Positions 1-8,599 of a DNA stretch of 64,000 nucleotides are shown in pieces; within the stretch, counting starts at the first letter, position 1; each line of letters begins with the position of its first letter. Under the pieces are notes generated by a model. It saw only the letters and a program-made list of their open reading frames with translations. It did not search any database and had not been told where the DNA came from. A program made the translations under genes and the position numbers. The DNA comes from Pedobacter panaciterrae (GTDB lineage Bacteria > Bacteroidota > Bacteroidia > Sphingobacteriales > Sphingobacteriaceae). The DNA lies in assembly GCF_001636695.1 (NCBI RefSeq), contig NZ_LGEL01000014.1, positions 17,728-81,727 on the forward strand. Reading direction: 5' to 3'.

Positions 1-356
1 TACAGTTAACCCGTAGTGCTATGTTAGATGTTCTTGCACAGGATTATATTAGAACAGCCCGGGCAAAGGGTTTGGGTCGAAATGCTATTATTTACAAGCA
101 CGCACTTAGAAATGCGCTAAATCCTGTTATTACTGCTATTTCGGGATGGTTTGCTTCTCTCCTGGCAGGTTCGTTTTTTGTAGAGTATATTTTTGGTTAT
201 AATGGTTTAGGACGAACTACCGTAACTGCTTTGGAAATGTCAGATTTTCCGGTAGTAATGGGTTCTATACTTTTTATTGCCTTTGTTTTTGTAGTAATTA
301 ATATTTTTGTAGATATTTTGTATGCCTTTGTTGATCCAAGGGTGAAATTAGCATAA
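1..356 (+). CDS. ABC transporter permease, DppB/OppB type, 3' part only
   Basis: The reading frame is open to the left edge of the window, so the true start lies outside; the first ATG at 21 is internal. The visible 117 or so codons contain the cytoplasmic EAA loop of binding-protein-dependent permeases (TRSAMLDVLAQDYIRTARAKG, then HALRNALNP), followed by hydrophobic segments and the usual short C-terminus FVDPRVKLA. In the DppB/OppB family this loop contacts the ATPase subunit, and the protein forms half of the membrane channel for di- or oligopeptides. The substrate is inferred from the family only. The gene ends two bases before the shikimate kinase start, so the two are probably cotranscribed. 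Confidence 0.85.
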   Translation, partial: QLTRSAMLDVLAQDYIRTARAKGLGRNAIIYKHALRNALNPVITAISGWFASLLAGSFFVEYIFGYNGLGRTTVTALEMSDFPVVMGSILFIAFVFVVINIFVDILYAFVDPRVKLA

Positions 357-358
357 GA

Positions 359-865
359 ATGAAGATATTCCTGATTGGATTTATGGGTTGCGGTAAAAGT
401 ACTTTGGGTAAAAAACTAGCCGCAAAATTAGGTTATGATTTTATAGATCTTGATCATGTGCTGGAAAATGAAGTAGGTTCTAATATTGGAGAATTCTTCG
501 CGGCCAATGGAGAGGATGCTTTTAGAAAACTGGAAAGCAAATTACTTAAAGAACATAACTATCCTGCAAACTGTATCGTCGCAACTGGGGGTGGGGCACC
601 ATGCTATTTTGATAATATGGATTGGATGAACGAAAACGGTATTACTATGTATGTCGAACTTCCTCCGGTTGCCTTAGCCAGGAGACTGGAAAAAGGTAAA
701 GAAAAACGCCCATTAATAAAAGATATGGATCATGAGCAGCTGATTGACTTTATTGAATCTAAGCTCGCAGAAAGAGATCTCTTCTATAAACGTGCCTTTT
801 TAAGTATTGATGGAATAAACGTGACACCAGATAAAGCACTTGCTGAACTATCTCAAGTCATCTAA
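359..865 (+). CDS. aroK: Shikimate kinase
   Basis: The 168-residue protein phosphorylates shikimate at O3 with ATP, the fifth step towards chorismate, in the cytoplasm. The Walker A loop GFMGCGKST lies at 7-15. D32, R56 (FRxxE) and the GGGAP loop at 77-81 correspond to the shikimate-binding residues of the family. R117 in KEKRPLI is the lid arginine. Length is normal for AroK. The ATG lies two bases after the stop of the permease gene. The 3' end overlaps by 18 bases the 3' end of the convergent M28 peptidase gene, so no separate terminator fits between them. Confidence 0.96.
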   Translation: MKIFLIGFMGCGKSTLGKKLAAKLGYDFIDLDHVLENEVGSNIGEFFAANGEDAFRKLESKLLKEHNYPANCIVATGGGAPCYFDNMDWMNENGITMYVELPPVALARRLEKGKEKRPLIKDMDHEQLIDFIESKLAERDLFYKRAFLSIDGINVTPDKALAELSQVI

Positions 866-2557
866 ATACTGACTGGTCTGTTTTTCAACCTCAAGAACCG
901 CAAATTTAATTGCTGAACCTACTTTTGTTGTTTCAGTTTTTACCGGGATAGAAGAGATAGTAGCTAGAGCATCCGCATAATACTTCCCCCAGGTTGATAG
1001 GATGTGTTTTTCCTGTGAAATAGCAGACTTTCCATCAGTAATAGCTTGCTTACTTAAGTTATATTCTACTTTTAATCGGTTTAAAGCGGCAGCTTTTACT
1101 TCATTGATAGTAAATAATGCTGTGTTCTCATCGGCTGTTACCAATGTGTAGGCTGTGATTAAAGCACTGATGCCAACATTTTTCATCGTTGTTGGGGATA
1201 CTTTATCTAATCGGTCATTATCGGTATGATAAAATACATCTGTAAAATGCCACATCAATAAACCCGGGATTTTACTTTTCAGGAAAGGAGTATGATCACT
1301 CCCTCCTTCAAACGGATTGTAGTTAACTCTCCAGTTTGCATGTTTGCCCTGGTCATTACAAATTTTCATTACCAGATCATTATAGTAATGAGGGAAAAGA
1401 TCATCTTCCTTCACATCACCAGATCCCCATTCTGTATGTTTGTCATTACCTCTGGTCCATATTGCCGATGGATCGGGCATTTTTTCTATGAGGAAAGATC
1501 CCCCTGTCTTTTCTGTATTTTCTCCAACCATATCAAGGCTCATTCCCCACATAATTCCCTTTGCTCTTTCGTTGTTTTCTTTGATATATCGCTGGGTGGA
1601 AATAATTTCATCACCCCATAAAAAAGTTAATGTTCTTTGAGGTTTAAGCTTTCCTGATTTTACGAGTGAGGCCGTAAGCCTTGCCATTTCAGCTAATGTA
1701 CCTACACCTGATGCATTGTCATTTGCCCCCGGTTCCTGAACATGGGCGCTATATATAAAACGCTCGTTGGGGTTAGTGTTGCCTTTTATATTGGCAACTA
1801 TTGTTAGTTCTTCAGTAGGATAGGTATTTGTTTGTACGGTGACGTTTAGTTTAACAGGACCTTTTGTTATTGCTTTTTTTAAGTGTTCTTTAGCCTTAAA
1901 TGAAAGATTGATTGCCCAACCTTTAGCTTCTGGATTGTTAATCCCCGAAAATTGAATAGAGGTCTGATATTTTTCCGGTTTTGTATAGTCGGGCATGGCA
2001 TATCCTAAAACGCCCAGTGCTCCTGCATTTATGGCTACATTGAACAGTCGCCCTGTTCCAATTTCTGCAAATACAATTTTGCCTTTAATGTCCTTGTCAT
2101 CTATTGAACTGATATCTTCTGGCTTTAAGTAAACTACCTCGGCTTTGATACCTCCTGCCGGAGTCGAAGCTGAGTTGATCGTAATCATATTACGATTTGT
2201 TTTAAACTCCAATAGAGGTTCCTGCTCACCTTCAATGCCTACTGTTGCATTAATTGGATCCCAGGCCTTTTGCTTCATGGCACGCTTTTCAATACGGTAG
2301 GTTAATAATCCTTCCGATTCATCTTTTTGTTCTGCAACAAATCCTGCTTTTTTTAATATGCCTTCTACATAATAAATGCTTTCATTAAAACCTTTATTCC
2401 CGGGCAAACGCCAATACTGTTCCACAAAAGCTGTAGTTTCAAAGGCGTTTTTTTCATTGAATCCCTTACGAGTCAGGTCAAAGTAGGATGATGTAGGATC
2501 TTGCGCAAAACTATGCGAAGTGTATAACAGTAATCCAGCAAGCAGTAGTCTTTTCAT
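848..2557 (-). CDS. Secreted M28-family metallopeptidase with altered active-site residues
   Basis: A 569-residue protein with an N-terminal signal peptide (to about residue 18), a PA-like insert around residues 90-230 and an M28 zinc peptidase domain from about 250. The five expected zinc ligands are present: H272, D280 (GANDNASG), E317, D342 (LDMVG) and H422 (SDHTPF). Two neighbouring positions differ from the usual HxD and EE motifs: Q274 replaces the Asp that orients the first His, and D316 stands in the position of the catalytic Glu (WGDE). The protein is probably an aminopeptidase acting outside the cytoplasm, possibly with changed activity. It is the last gene of a minus-strand run after the DoxX gene (26-base gap). 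Confidence 0.88.
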   Translation of the reverse strand: MKRLLLAGLLLYTSHSFAQDPTSSYFDLTRKGFNEKNAFETTAFVEQYWRLPGNKGFNESIYYVEGILKKAGFVAEQKDESEGLLTYRIEKRAMKQKAWDPINATVGIEGEQEPLLEFKTNRNMITINSASTPAGGIKAEVVYLKPEDISSIDDKDIKGKIVFAEIGTGRLFNVAINAGALGVLGYAMPDYTKPEKYQTSIQFSGINNPEAKGWAINLSFKAKEHLKKAITKGPVKLNVTVQTNTYPTEELTIVANIKGNTNPNERFIYSAHVQEPGANDNASGVGTLAEMARLTASLVKSGKLKPQRTLTFLWGDEIISTQRYIKENNERAKGIMWGMSLDMVGENTEKTGGSFLIEKMPDPSAIWTRGNDKHTEWGSGDVKEDDLFPHYYNDLVMKICNDQGKHANWRVNYNPFEGGSDHTPFLKSKIPGLLMWHFTDVFYHTDNDRLDKVSPTTMKNVGISALITAYTLVTADENTALFTINEVKAAALNRLKVEYNLSKQAITDGKSAISQEKHILSTWGKYYADALATISSIPVKTETTKVGSAIKFAVLEVEKQTSQYLDDLR

Positions 2558-2583
2558 GCATACAAAATATGCGGAAAGATACG

Positions 2584-3039
2584 TTATCTGTTAATATCCT
2601 GTCTCTTTTTCATGGAGTAATCTACGGAGTATGGCCCAGAACCAACTACCCAGAATAAAACCAGCAATAGAAGCACAATAATTGATAACCATAGCTCAGA
2701 ATTCAATGCTGAAAAGCCATGCGACAGGTTTACAAAAAAAACAGCGCAGAGCAATATTGGAATCTGTATCACTGATGCAAACCGTGTAAGCAAGCCAATC
2801 GCAATTAGAAGACCTCCTACCAGATGTACAAATCCGATAATGTGAACCGCTACACTTGCCATTAGCCCGGAAAAGCCGAACACGTTATTTTGTAATAACA
2901 AATCCTGAAGTGCCTGCGTATTGCTAACTATTGCAATACCCTTGCTGAAAATGAGAATACCTAATGCAACACGGATGATGTCAAGCCATTTGGCATGATG
3001 TATATCGCCCCAATGCTCAATTTTTTGAATAACAGTCAT
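2584..3039 (-). CDS. DoxX-family membrane protein
   Basis: A 151-residue protein with four hydrophobic segments (about 20-38, 62-84, 88-108 and 117-136) and the DoxX-type arrangement ending in a short basic tail. A glycine-rich pattern, IGFVHLVGGLLIAIGLLTR, is typical of this family in Bacteroidetes. Family members are small inner-membrane proteins, some linked to quinone or oxidative-stress functions, but no substrate can be read here. It lies between truA and the M28 peptidase gene on the same strand. The role is unknown; the family assignment is fairly safe. Confidence 0.82.
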   Translation of the reverse strand: MTVIQKIEHWGDIHHAKWLDIIRVALGILIFSKGIAIVSNTQALQDLLLQNNVFGFSGLMASVAVHIIGFVHLVGGLLIAIGLLTRFASVIQIPILLCAVFFVNLSHGFSALNSELWLSIIVLLLLVLFWVVGSGPYSVDYSMKKRQDINR

Positions 3040-3124
3040 GATATGCCTCCTATTTTATAATGGTCTATTAAAGCTAACTATTCCTAATGAAATAATCAAT
3101 AGCAAGATATTAACAATCAATATA

Positions 3125-3934
3125 TTATAATGTTTTCCAGGAAAGGTCTGTCTGGTTCTGAAGTATAGAAGAAAAAGCTGTTCTGCGTGGTAAATTTAGG
3201 TATGGATAAGTAACTTTTGATAGGTATAACCCTTGAGGATGCGCCGGGGTAATTAATGCGGGGGTTTGCTTAGTGATCAGATAACTTTCAAACTCGTCTA
3301 CACTTAAAAGCCCTTTCCCTATTTTTAAAACCTGGCCCATGATGATCCTGATCATCTTGCTTAGGAAGCGATTTGAAGAGATCTGGAAGCGTAACTTATC
3401 TCCGGCGGGGTCAACTGCCAGATTTGCCGACATTACATTGCAGATGGTGTGTTCGTATTTATCAGGACTGGTGCAAAAAGCTCTGTAGTCTTTATAGTTA
3501 GGAAGTATATCAACAGCTTGTTTCATCTTATCAAAATGAAGATCCTTTAACAAATAAAAAGAACTCAGCCCGTTAAGGAAAGGATCTTTATAAGTGTGGA
3601 TAAAGTAGTCGTACGACCTTTGAACGGCGTCAAACCTGGCATGTTGTAAACCATCCATTGCAATAATATCAAATATGGCAATATTTGCAGGCAATAGTTT
3701 GTTTAACCTGAATAAAAGATCGAAATCCCATTCATGTTCTATATCCATATGAAAAAAGAACTGACTGGCATGTACGTGCGCATCAGTACGTCCGCAACCA
3801 ATAATAAAAACAGGAGTTTTTAATACCTGTGTAAGGGATTTTTCAATTACACCCTGCACGTTTAGTACCCCGGGTTGTTTTTGCCAGCCGTTATAGTGTA
3901 AGCCATTATAGCCAATGTGGACAAAGTATCTCAA
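3125..3934 (-). CDS. truA: tRNA pseudouridine synthase A
   Basis: The enzyme converts uridines 38-40 of the tRNA anticodon arm to pseudouridine. The 269-residue protein starts MRYFVHIGYNG, with the typical YNGLHYNGWQKQ opening. The catalytic Asp is D51 in GRTDAHVHA; the common form is GRTDAGVHA, so the Gly after Ala is His here. Length is normal. It starts four bases after the stop of the GH20 gene, so it is almost certainly read from the same transcript, an unusual pairing of an RNA-modification gene with a secreted hexosaminidase. Confidence 0.95.
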   Translation of the reverse strand: MRYFVHIGYNGLHYNGWQKQPGVLNVQGVIEKSLTQVLKTPVFIIGCGRTDAHVHASQFFFHMDIEHEWDFDLLFRLNKLLPANIAIFDIIAMDGLQHARFDAVQRSYDYFIHTYKDPFLNGLSSFYLLKDLHFDKMKQAVDILPNYKDYRAFCTSPDKYEHTICNVMSANLAVDPAGDKLRFQISSNRFLSKMIRIIMGQVLKIGKGLLSVDEFESYLITKQTPALITPAHPQGLYLSKVTYPYLNLPRRTAFSSILQNQTDLSWKTL

Positions 3935-3938
3935 TATC

Positions 3939-5900
3939 TTATTTTCTAGATCTCCTGCTTAATTCATCAATTGGCATGGATAACATTCTGCCTACAGCCT
4001 GCTTTCCTCTGTAAGTAATCACTTTAAGGGTAGTAGCGTCTTTGGGCGGGGTCATTTTTTCAGTGTATTTAGGGTAAAAACGGTCTGGAAATGAATTGTC
4101 AAAGCTATAGTAGATATCAAGACCAGGTACTTCGGTGCTTAATTCAATCATAAGCTGCTTGTCAGCCGATCTGCTCACGCTAAATATAGGGTCATAAACA
4201 CTTGGGGCATATTTTGTTTCAGCTATATCCAGCCTTTTAAAATGCTGCTCAACGCGATTAAAGAAATTGTTCCAGTTTTTCTTTTCAACAGGAGACCAGA
4301 CAGATTCTGCGATTGCCAACCCTCGTGGCCAGGTCATATATTCTGCCTGACGGATATTATACACCTGTTCAGTCCATAGGTTGGCTTGTCCTCCTTTAAT
4401 GTATTTTTTGTCAACACCGGGTGGGATAGGATCGAACTCATAAGATTTACTTAATCTCAATGAGGCATATACCTTCGGTTCGGTAATGGGATCGGCCTGC
4501 ATGTAATCGAGATAAGCATAAGTAGTCGGACTCATCACTACTTCGTGTTTCCGTTTCGCGGCCTCAATCCCGTATTTCATACCTCTCCAGCTCATTACTG
4601 TAGTGTTTGGTGGCATGTCTCCATCCAGAATTTCATCCCAGCCCATAAATTTCTTTCCCTTTGATTCAACAATTTTCTGCACCCGTTTTTCAAAATAGCC
4701 CTGAACCTGATGCATATTTTTGAGACCTTCCTTTTTCATCAGGGCCTTAATGCTATCATTCTTTTCCCAAAAATTAAATGGTGCTTCGTCTCCACCCATA
4801 TGAATGTATTCGAAAGGGAATAATTGTGCCAACTGTGTAATTACTGTATCTAAAAAGCTGTAAACTTTTTCATTGGCAGGACAAAGTGTATTGTCTATTA
4901 AAGCAATAGGAGGGGCTCCTCTTGACCAATCCATAATTCTTTCTCCTGAACGCACACGATAGTTCTCTGCGCCCGGTGTACATGATAGCTCGGGATAAGA
5001 GGCAATCGCAGCCAAACTATGTCCCGGAACATCTATTTCAGGTAATATATCTACAAATCTGTCTTTAGCATATTGTACAAGTTCTCTAATATCATCTTGT
5101 GTATAGAAGCCGCCATAGTTTCTTGGCTCATCAGCGGCAGGAGGGAAGAAGTTTCCAAATTCACCAACCTTTTTTACATTCCAGGCCCCAACTTCAGTTA
5201 ATTTTGGCAAACCTTTTATCTCTATTCTCCAACCCTCATCATCCGTTAAGTGCAAATGCAGGACATTGTATTTGTACCTTACCATTGCATCTATGTATTG
5301 TTTAACTTCTGCTTTGGTAAAAAAGTGGCGGGCAACATCAAACATTAGACCTCTCCATCCCACGCGTGGATAATCTATTATTTCTACGCAAGGTGCTTTC
5401 CACTGTATATTTTCAACCGCTTCTTTACTCTCAATCTCTTTGGGAAATAGCTGAATAAGGCTTTGTACTCCGTAGAATAAGCCTGCCGGGTTGTTTGCTT
5501 TAATGGTAATATGATTGGGTGTTACCGACAACTGATAACCTTCTTTGCCTAATGCTAAATTTACTTTTTCATTTAAGATCAGGTTAATAGTTGCACTTGT
5601 AGCAGGGCTGCTTACTTCGGCTACATAACTTCCTGTAGGAATGGAAAGCCGCTCCTGTAAGAAATTCACCACCTGCTTTAGTTCTGGTATGGCCTGAGCT
5701 TGTATAACTACATTTGCCGGCAGGACAAAATACCCTTCGCTTTTTATAACAGATACGGGTTCCGGTATAATTGCAATATCAGGTGCATTGTTTATTATAG
5801 AAACAGTTTCCGTAGTTGCTTCTTTATCAGGAGTAGCATACTGACCGAAGGCCGAAATACTTAAAAGACTTAAAAAGAGCAGGTAAAGGGTGTTTTTCAT
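3939..5900 (-). CDS. Secreted beta-N-acetylhexosaminidase, GH20
   Basis: A 653-residue protein with signal peptide MKNTLYLLFLSLLSISAFGQ, an N-terminal GH20b domain (about 45-165), the GH20 TIM barrel (about 175-520) and a C-terminal chitobiase-like region. The catalytic pair is D371-E372 in HMGGDEAPF: Glu is the acid and Asp orients the substrate 2-acetamido group in substrate-assisted catalysis. It should remove terminal GlcNAc or GalNAc from glycans or peptidoglycan fragments outside the cytoplasm. It lies 21 bases after the PBP4 gene, which suggests a link with wall turnover, although host or fungal glycans are equally possible substrates. Confidence 0.93.
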   Translation of the reverse strand: MKNTLYLLFLSLLSISAFGQYATPDKEATTETVSIINNAPDIAIIPEPVSVIKSEGYFVLPANVVIQAQAIPELKQVVNFLQERLSIPTGSYVAEVSSPATSATINLILNEKVNLALGKEGYQLSVTPNHITIKANNPAGLFYGVQSLIQLFPKEIESKEAVENIQWKAPCVEIIDYPRVGWRGLMFDVARHFFTKAEVKQYIDAMVRYKYNVLHLHLTDDEGWRIEIKGLPKLTEVGAWNVKKVGEFGNFFPPAADEPRNYGGFYTQDDIRELVQYAKDRFVDILPEIDVPGHSLAAIASYPELSCTPGAENYRVRSGERIMDWSRGAPPIALIDNTLCPANEKVYSFLDTVITQLAQLFPFEYIHMGGDEAPFNFWEKNDSIKALMKKEGLKNMHQVQGYFEKRVQKIVESKGKKFMGWDEILDGDMPPNTTVMSWRGMKYGIEAAKRKHEVVMSPTTYAYLDYMQADPITEPKVYASLRLSKSYEFDPIPPGVDKKYIKGGQANLWTEQVYNIRQAEYMTWPRGLAIAESVWSPVEKKNWNNFFNRVEQHFKRLDIAETKYAPSVYDPIFSVSRSADKQLMIELSTEVPGLDIYYSFDNSFPDRFYPKYTEKMTPPKDATTLKVITYRGKQAVGRMLSMPIDELSRRSRK

Positions 5901-5921
5901 AATTGCCGCAATTTATTAATT

Positions 5922-7331
5922 TTACTTGAGGGCATCCAAAACCCTGAACAATTTTTTGCTGATCCCGGAACCGGAATAGTTGTTGATATTAATTACAATA
6001 ATATATTTATTTCCATTCTTATCTGTATAATATCCGGCATACGCCGAAACATCGCTAATACTTCCGCTTTTAAGCTTCATGCCATTATTTTCTGGCAGGG
6101 ATTCATAATAAGCAGGGAACCAGCTTTCTTTTTGACTTTGAAAAAGAACACTTGCCATTGCTGCGGTTGTTACTCTGGTACCAGGTGATAGGCCACTACC
6201 ATCCAAAATGTTTAAAGCGCGACTATCTATTCCTTTTGCAGACCAGTAATTAATTACTGCAGCAGCGCCATTTTGCGTAGTAGCTTCTTTCCCTGATTTC
6301 CAGGCAATAGTTTTTAGTAAGTGTTCTCCATATAAGTTCACACTTTTTTTATTGAACCAGTATACAATTTCACTAAGGGTGGGAGAACTTATAGTTACAA
6401 GGTTTTGAGCTACAACTGGCATTGGCTTTTGTTCTACAGTTAACTGCCTGGCTGTTGCAGGTATTTCTGTAGCAGGTATACCTATGCGAAGTAAAGTATC
6501 CTGCAATCGAAATGCGGCATCAAAGGCAGGATCAGGTAGTGCAGCCGAAACTCCGGATTTTGAAATACCAATAGCCCAGCTTCCTCTTAAGTAAGCAATA
6601 TTACCTAGAGGTGGTAAATAAGAATAAACTTTGTCGCCGGTACCTTCAGCACCTGCTTTTAATTCATTCACAATTTTTATGTAAGGCATTGAAGGTACGG
6701 TTTTCAATACGGTTACAGTTCGGTCAGTTCTATTTGCTCGTAGATGAAGATCAAATTGATTTTCCCGCCAGCTAAGTGCCGAGGCTCCTGCACCATAATA
6801 ATTGCCTATGTCCTGCCATATCCAACCATCGGGTGTTGTCTGACTACCCCATAAGCTATCATCACCTATAACTTTTCCTTCAATTTTTTTAATTCCTGCA
6901 GCTTTTATGGCGCTTACCCATTGATTTAATATAACTCCTTCTTTACTACTTTCGTATCGCCAGGAGCCTAGCGTTGGATCTCCGCCACCAATAATAATTA
7001 AATTTCCTTTTAATGTTCCATCTGAACTTATTGTGCCGCTGTAGGCCAGTGTTGTCTGGTATTTAAAATCTTTACCAAGCAAACCAAATGCAGTAGCAGA
7101 TGTGATGGTTTTTAGTGTCGATGCAGTGGCTACACCTATATTCTCATTTCTGCCAAATATGGTTTGCCCTGTTTTTGCATCCAATACGCATAACGAAGTT
7201 AAGGCATATTTTGCTTGTGGATCAGCAAGAAAATTATTGAAAGCCTGTTCTAGTTTTTGCACAGGTGTTTGGGCCAGAACGATAGTCGTGTTCAGAAAGA
7301 ATAAAAGAAATAAGAATGGTTTTTTAAACAT
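5922..7331 (-). CDS. dacB: D-alanyl-D-alanine carboxypeptidase/endopeptidase, PBP4 (S13) family
   Basis: A 469-residue periplasmic serine peptidase with signal peptide (MFKKPFLFLLFFLNTTIVLAQ region). All three penicillin-binding motifs are readable: S71-x-x-K74 (ASTLK), S330-V-N332 (SVNLYGEHLL) and K421-S-G423 (LKSGSISD). The long insert between the first two motifs is typical of the S13 family. It should cleave D-Ala-D-Ala ends and DD-cross-links of peptidoglycan. It starts after a perfect palindrome that follows asd and is followed closely by the GH20 gene, so a peptidoglycan-related role for this run is plausible. Confidence 0.94.
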   Translation of the reverse strand: MFKKPFLFLLFFLNTTIVLAQTPVQKLEQAFNNFLADPQAKYALTSLCVLDAKTGQTIFGRNENIGVATASTLKTITSATAFGLLGKDFKYQTTLAYSGTISSDGTLKGNLIIIGGGDPTLGSWRYESSKEGVILNQWVSAIKAAGIKKIEGKVIGDDSLWGSQTTPDGWIWQDIGNYYGAGASALSWRENQFDLHLRANRTDRTVTVLKTVPSMPYIKIVNELKAGAEGTGDKVYSYLPPLGNIAYLRGSWAIGISKSGVSAALPDPAFDAAFRLQDTLLRIGIPATEIPATARQLTVEQKPMPVVAQNLVTISSPTLSEIVYWFNKKSVNLYGEHLLKTIAWKSGKEATTQNGAAAVINYWSAKGIDSRALNILDGSGLSPGTRVTTAAMASVLFQSQKESWFPAYYESLPENNGMKLKSGSISDVSAYAGYYTDKNGNKYIIVININNYSGSGISKKLFRVLDALK

Positions 7332-7357
7332 AATTTGGCAATGGGTATTTACATAAA

Positions 7358-7396
7358 ACGGTCGTCATCCTGAATTTATTTCAGGATGACGACCGT
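7358..7396. repeat. Perfect palindromic element related to two other copies in the window
   Basis: Two 17-base arms (7358-7374 and 7380-7396) are exact reverse complements around a five-base loop. Each arm contains GTCGTCATCCTGA, which also appears as TCAGGATGACGA at the end of the 21962-22057 element. It sits just 3' of asd and 5' of the PBP4 gene, both on the minus strand. The RNA would form a very stable hairpin. Lack of a clear T-run makes it a poor classical terminator, so I call it a dispersed extragenic palindrome. Confidence 0.8.
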
Positions 7397-7426
7397 AATA
7401 GTATCTTCATGATCCTATTTAATCTA

Positions 7427-8419
7427 TTATATCAGTTCATTTCTTACCAGGAACTCTGCGATTTGAACCGCGTTGGTTGCAGCACCTTTACGTAAGTTGT
7501 CGGCAACAATCCACATGTTTAATGTGTTTGGTAACGACTCATCACGTCTGATCCTTCCTACAAATACTTCATCTTTTTCATGAGCATCTTTAGGCATTGG
7601 ATATTTTAGGTTTGCTGTATCGTCAACAACAATAATTCCTTCAGTTTTAGTTAATAAATCTCTTACATCGGCAAGATCAAAATCATTTTCAAACTCTATG
7701 TTAACTGATTCAGAGTGGCCGCCCATAACCGGGATACGTACAGTTGTAGCAGTAACCCTTATGCTGTCATCACCCATGATCTTGCGTGTTTCAAGTATCA
7801 TTTTCATTTCCTCTTTGGTATATCCGTTTTCGGTGAATACATCAATTTGAGGAATAACATTTAAATCAATAGGGTATGCATAAGCCATAGGGCCATCTGT
7901 AATACCTTTACGCTCATTCATTAGTTGTTCTACAGCTTTTACACCAGTTCCGGTAACAGATTGGTATGTAGAAACCACAACGCGTTTGATTCTATATTTA
8001 TCATGAAGTGGTTTTAATGCCACTACCATTTGTATGGTTGAACAGTTAGGGTTTGCAATGATCTTATCATCAATAGATAATTCATTTGCGTTAACTTCCG
8101 GAACGATCAGTTTTTTTGAAGGATCCATACGCCATGCCGACGAATTGTCGATTACTGTTGTACCAGCTTCTGCAAAAAGAGGAGCATATGTCAATGAAGT
8201 ACTACCGCCTGCAGAAAACAATGCGATATCGGGTCTCATTGCAATTGCAGTTTCCATATTTACAACAGCATACTTCTTACCCTTGAATGAGATTTCCTTA
8301 CCAACACTCTTTTCAGAAGCTACAGGGATCAATTCAGTTAACGGGAAGTTACGCTCTTCTAATACTTTTAACATTACAGTGCCTACCAGACCGGTGGCAC
8401 CAACTACTGCAATTTTCAT
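7427..8419 (-). CDS. asd: Aspartate-semialdehyde dehydrogenase
   Basis: The enzyme reduces aspartyl phosphate to aspartate semialdehyde with NADPH, the branch point to lysine/diaminopimelate, threonine and methionine. The 330-residue protein has the nucleotide-binding loop GATGLVG at 7-13, catalytic C126 in NPNCST and catalytic H235 in GGHSESVN. Length is normal. It is the first gene of a minus-strand run that continues into the PBP4 gene after a palindrome. Product use for diaminopimelate fits the wall-related neighbours, but this is inference. Confidence 0.97.
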   Translation of the reverse strand: MKIAVVGATGLVGTVMLKVLEERNFPLTELIPVASEKSVGKEISFKGKKYAVVNMETAIAMRPDIALFSAGGSTSLTYAPLFAEAGTTVIDNSSAWRMDPSKKLIVPEVNANELSIDDKIIANPNCSTIQMVVALKPLHDKYRIKRVVVSTYQSVTGTGVKAVEQLMNERKGITDGPMAYAYPIDLNVIPQIDVFTENGYTKEEMKMILETRKIMGDDSIRVTATTVRIPVMGGHSESVNIEFENDFDLADVRDLLTKTEGIIVVDDTANLKYPMPKDAHEKDEVFVGRIRRDESLPNTLNMWIVADNLRKGAATNAVQIAEFLVRNELI

Positions 8420-8543
8420 TTTTTTCTAATTGTTTTTTACTTGTTTTTAATTAATTATAAAGGTTTTATGTTTAATAAGTCCCCAAAGATGTGAAATATT
8501 TCAGCATTAAGTAAATGTTTCTGCAAAGCCGGGTACTTATAAA

Positions 8544-8581
8544 CAAAAGGGAAGTGATTTTTGTAAACCACTTCCCTTTTG
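8544..8581 (-). terminator. Strong hairpin terminator after the ten-gene operon
   Basis: A perfect 13-base stem (8544-8556 and 8569-8581, CAAAAGGGAAGTG and its complement) with a 12-base loop. Read on the minus strand the stem ends in CCCTTTTG followed by TTTATAAG. It lies 19 bases beyond the stop of the last operon gene (8600) and before asd, where a terminator is expected. Confidence 0.75.
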
Positions 8582-8599
8582 TTGTTAAGATATATCTTC

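Noticed and set aside
1292-1621. 109-codon plus-strand frame opposite the M28 gene
   Set aside because: It is antisense to a well-supported gene, with the unnatural Cys/Phe-rich composition typical of shadow frames.
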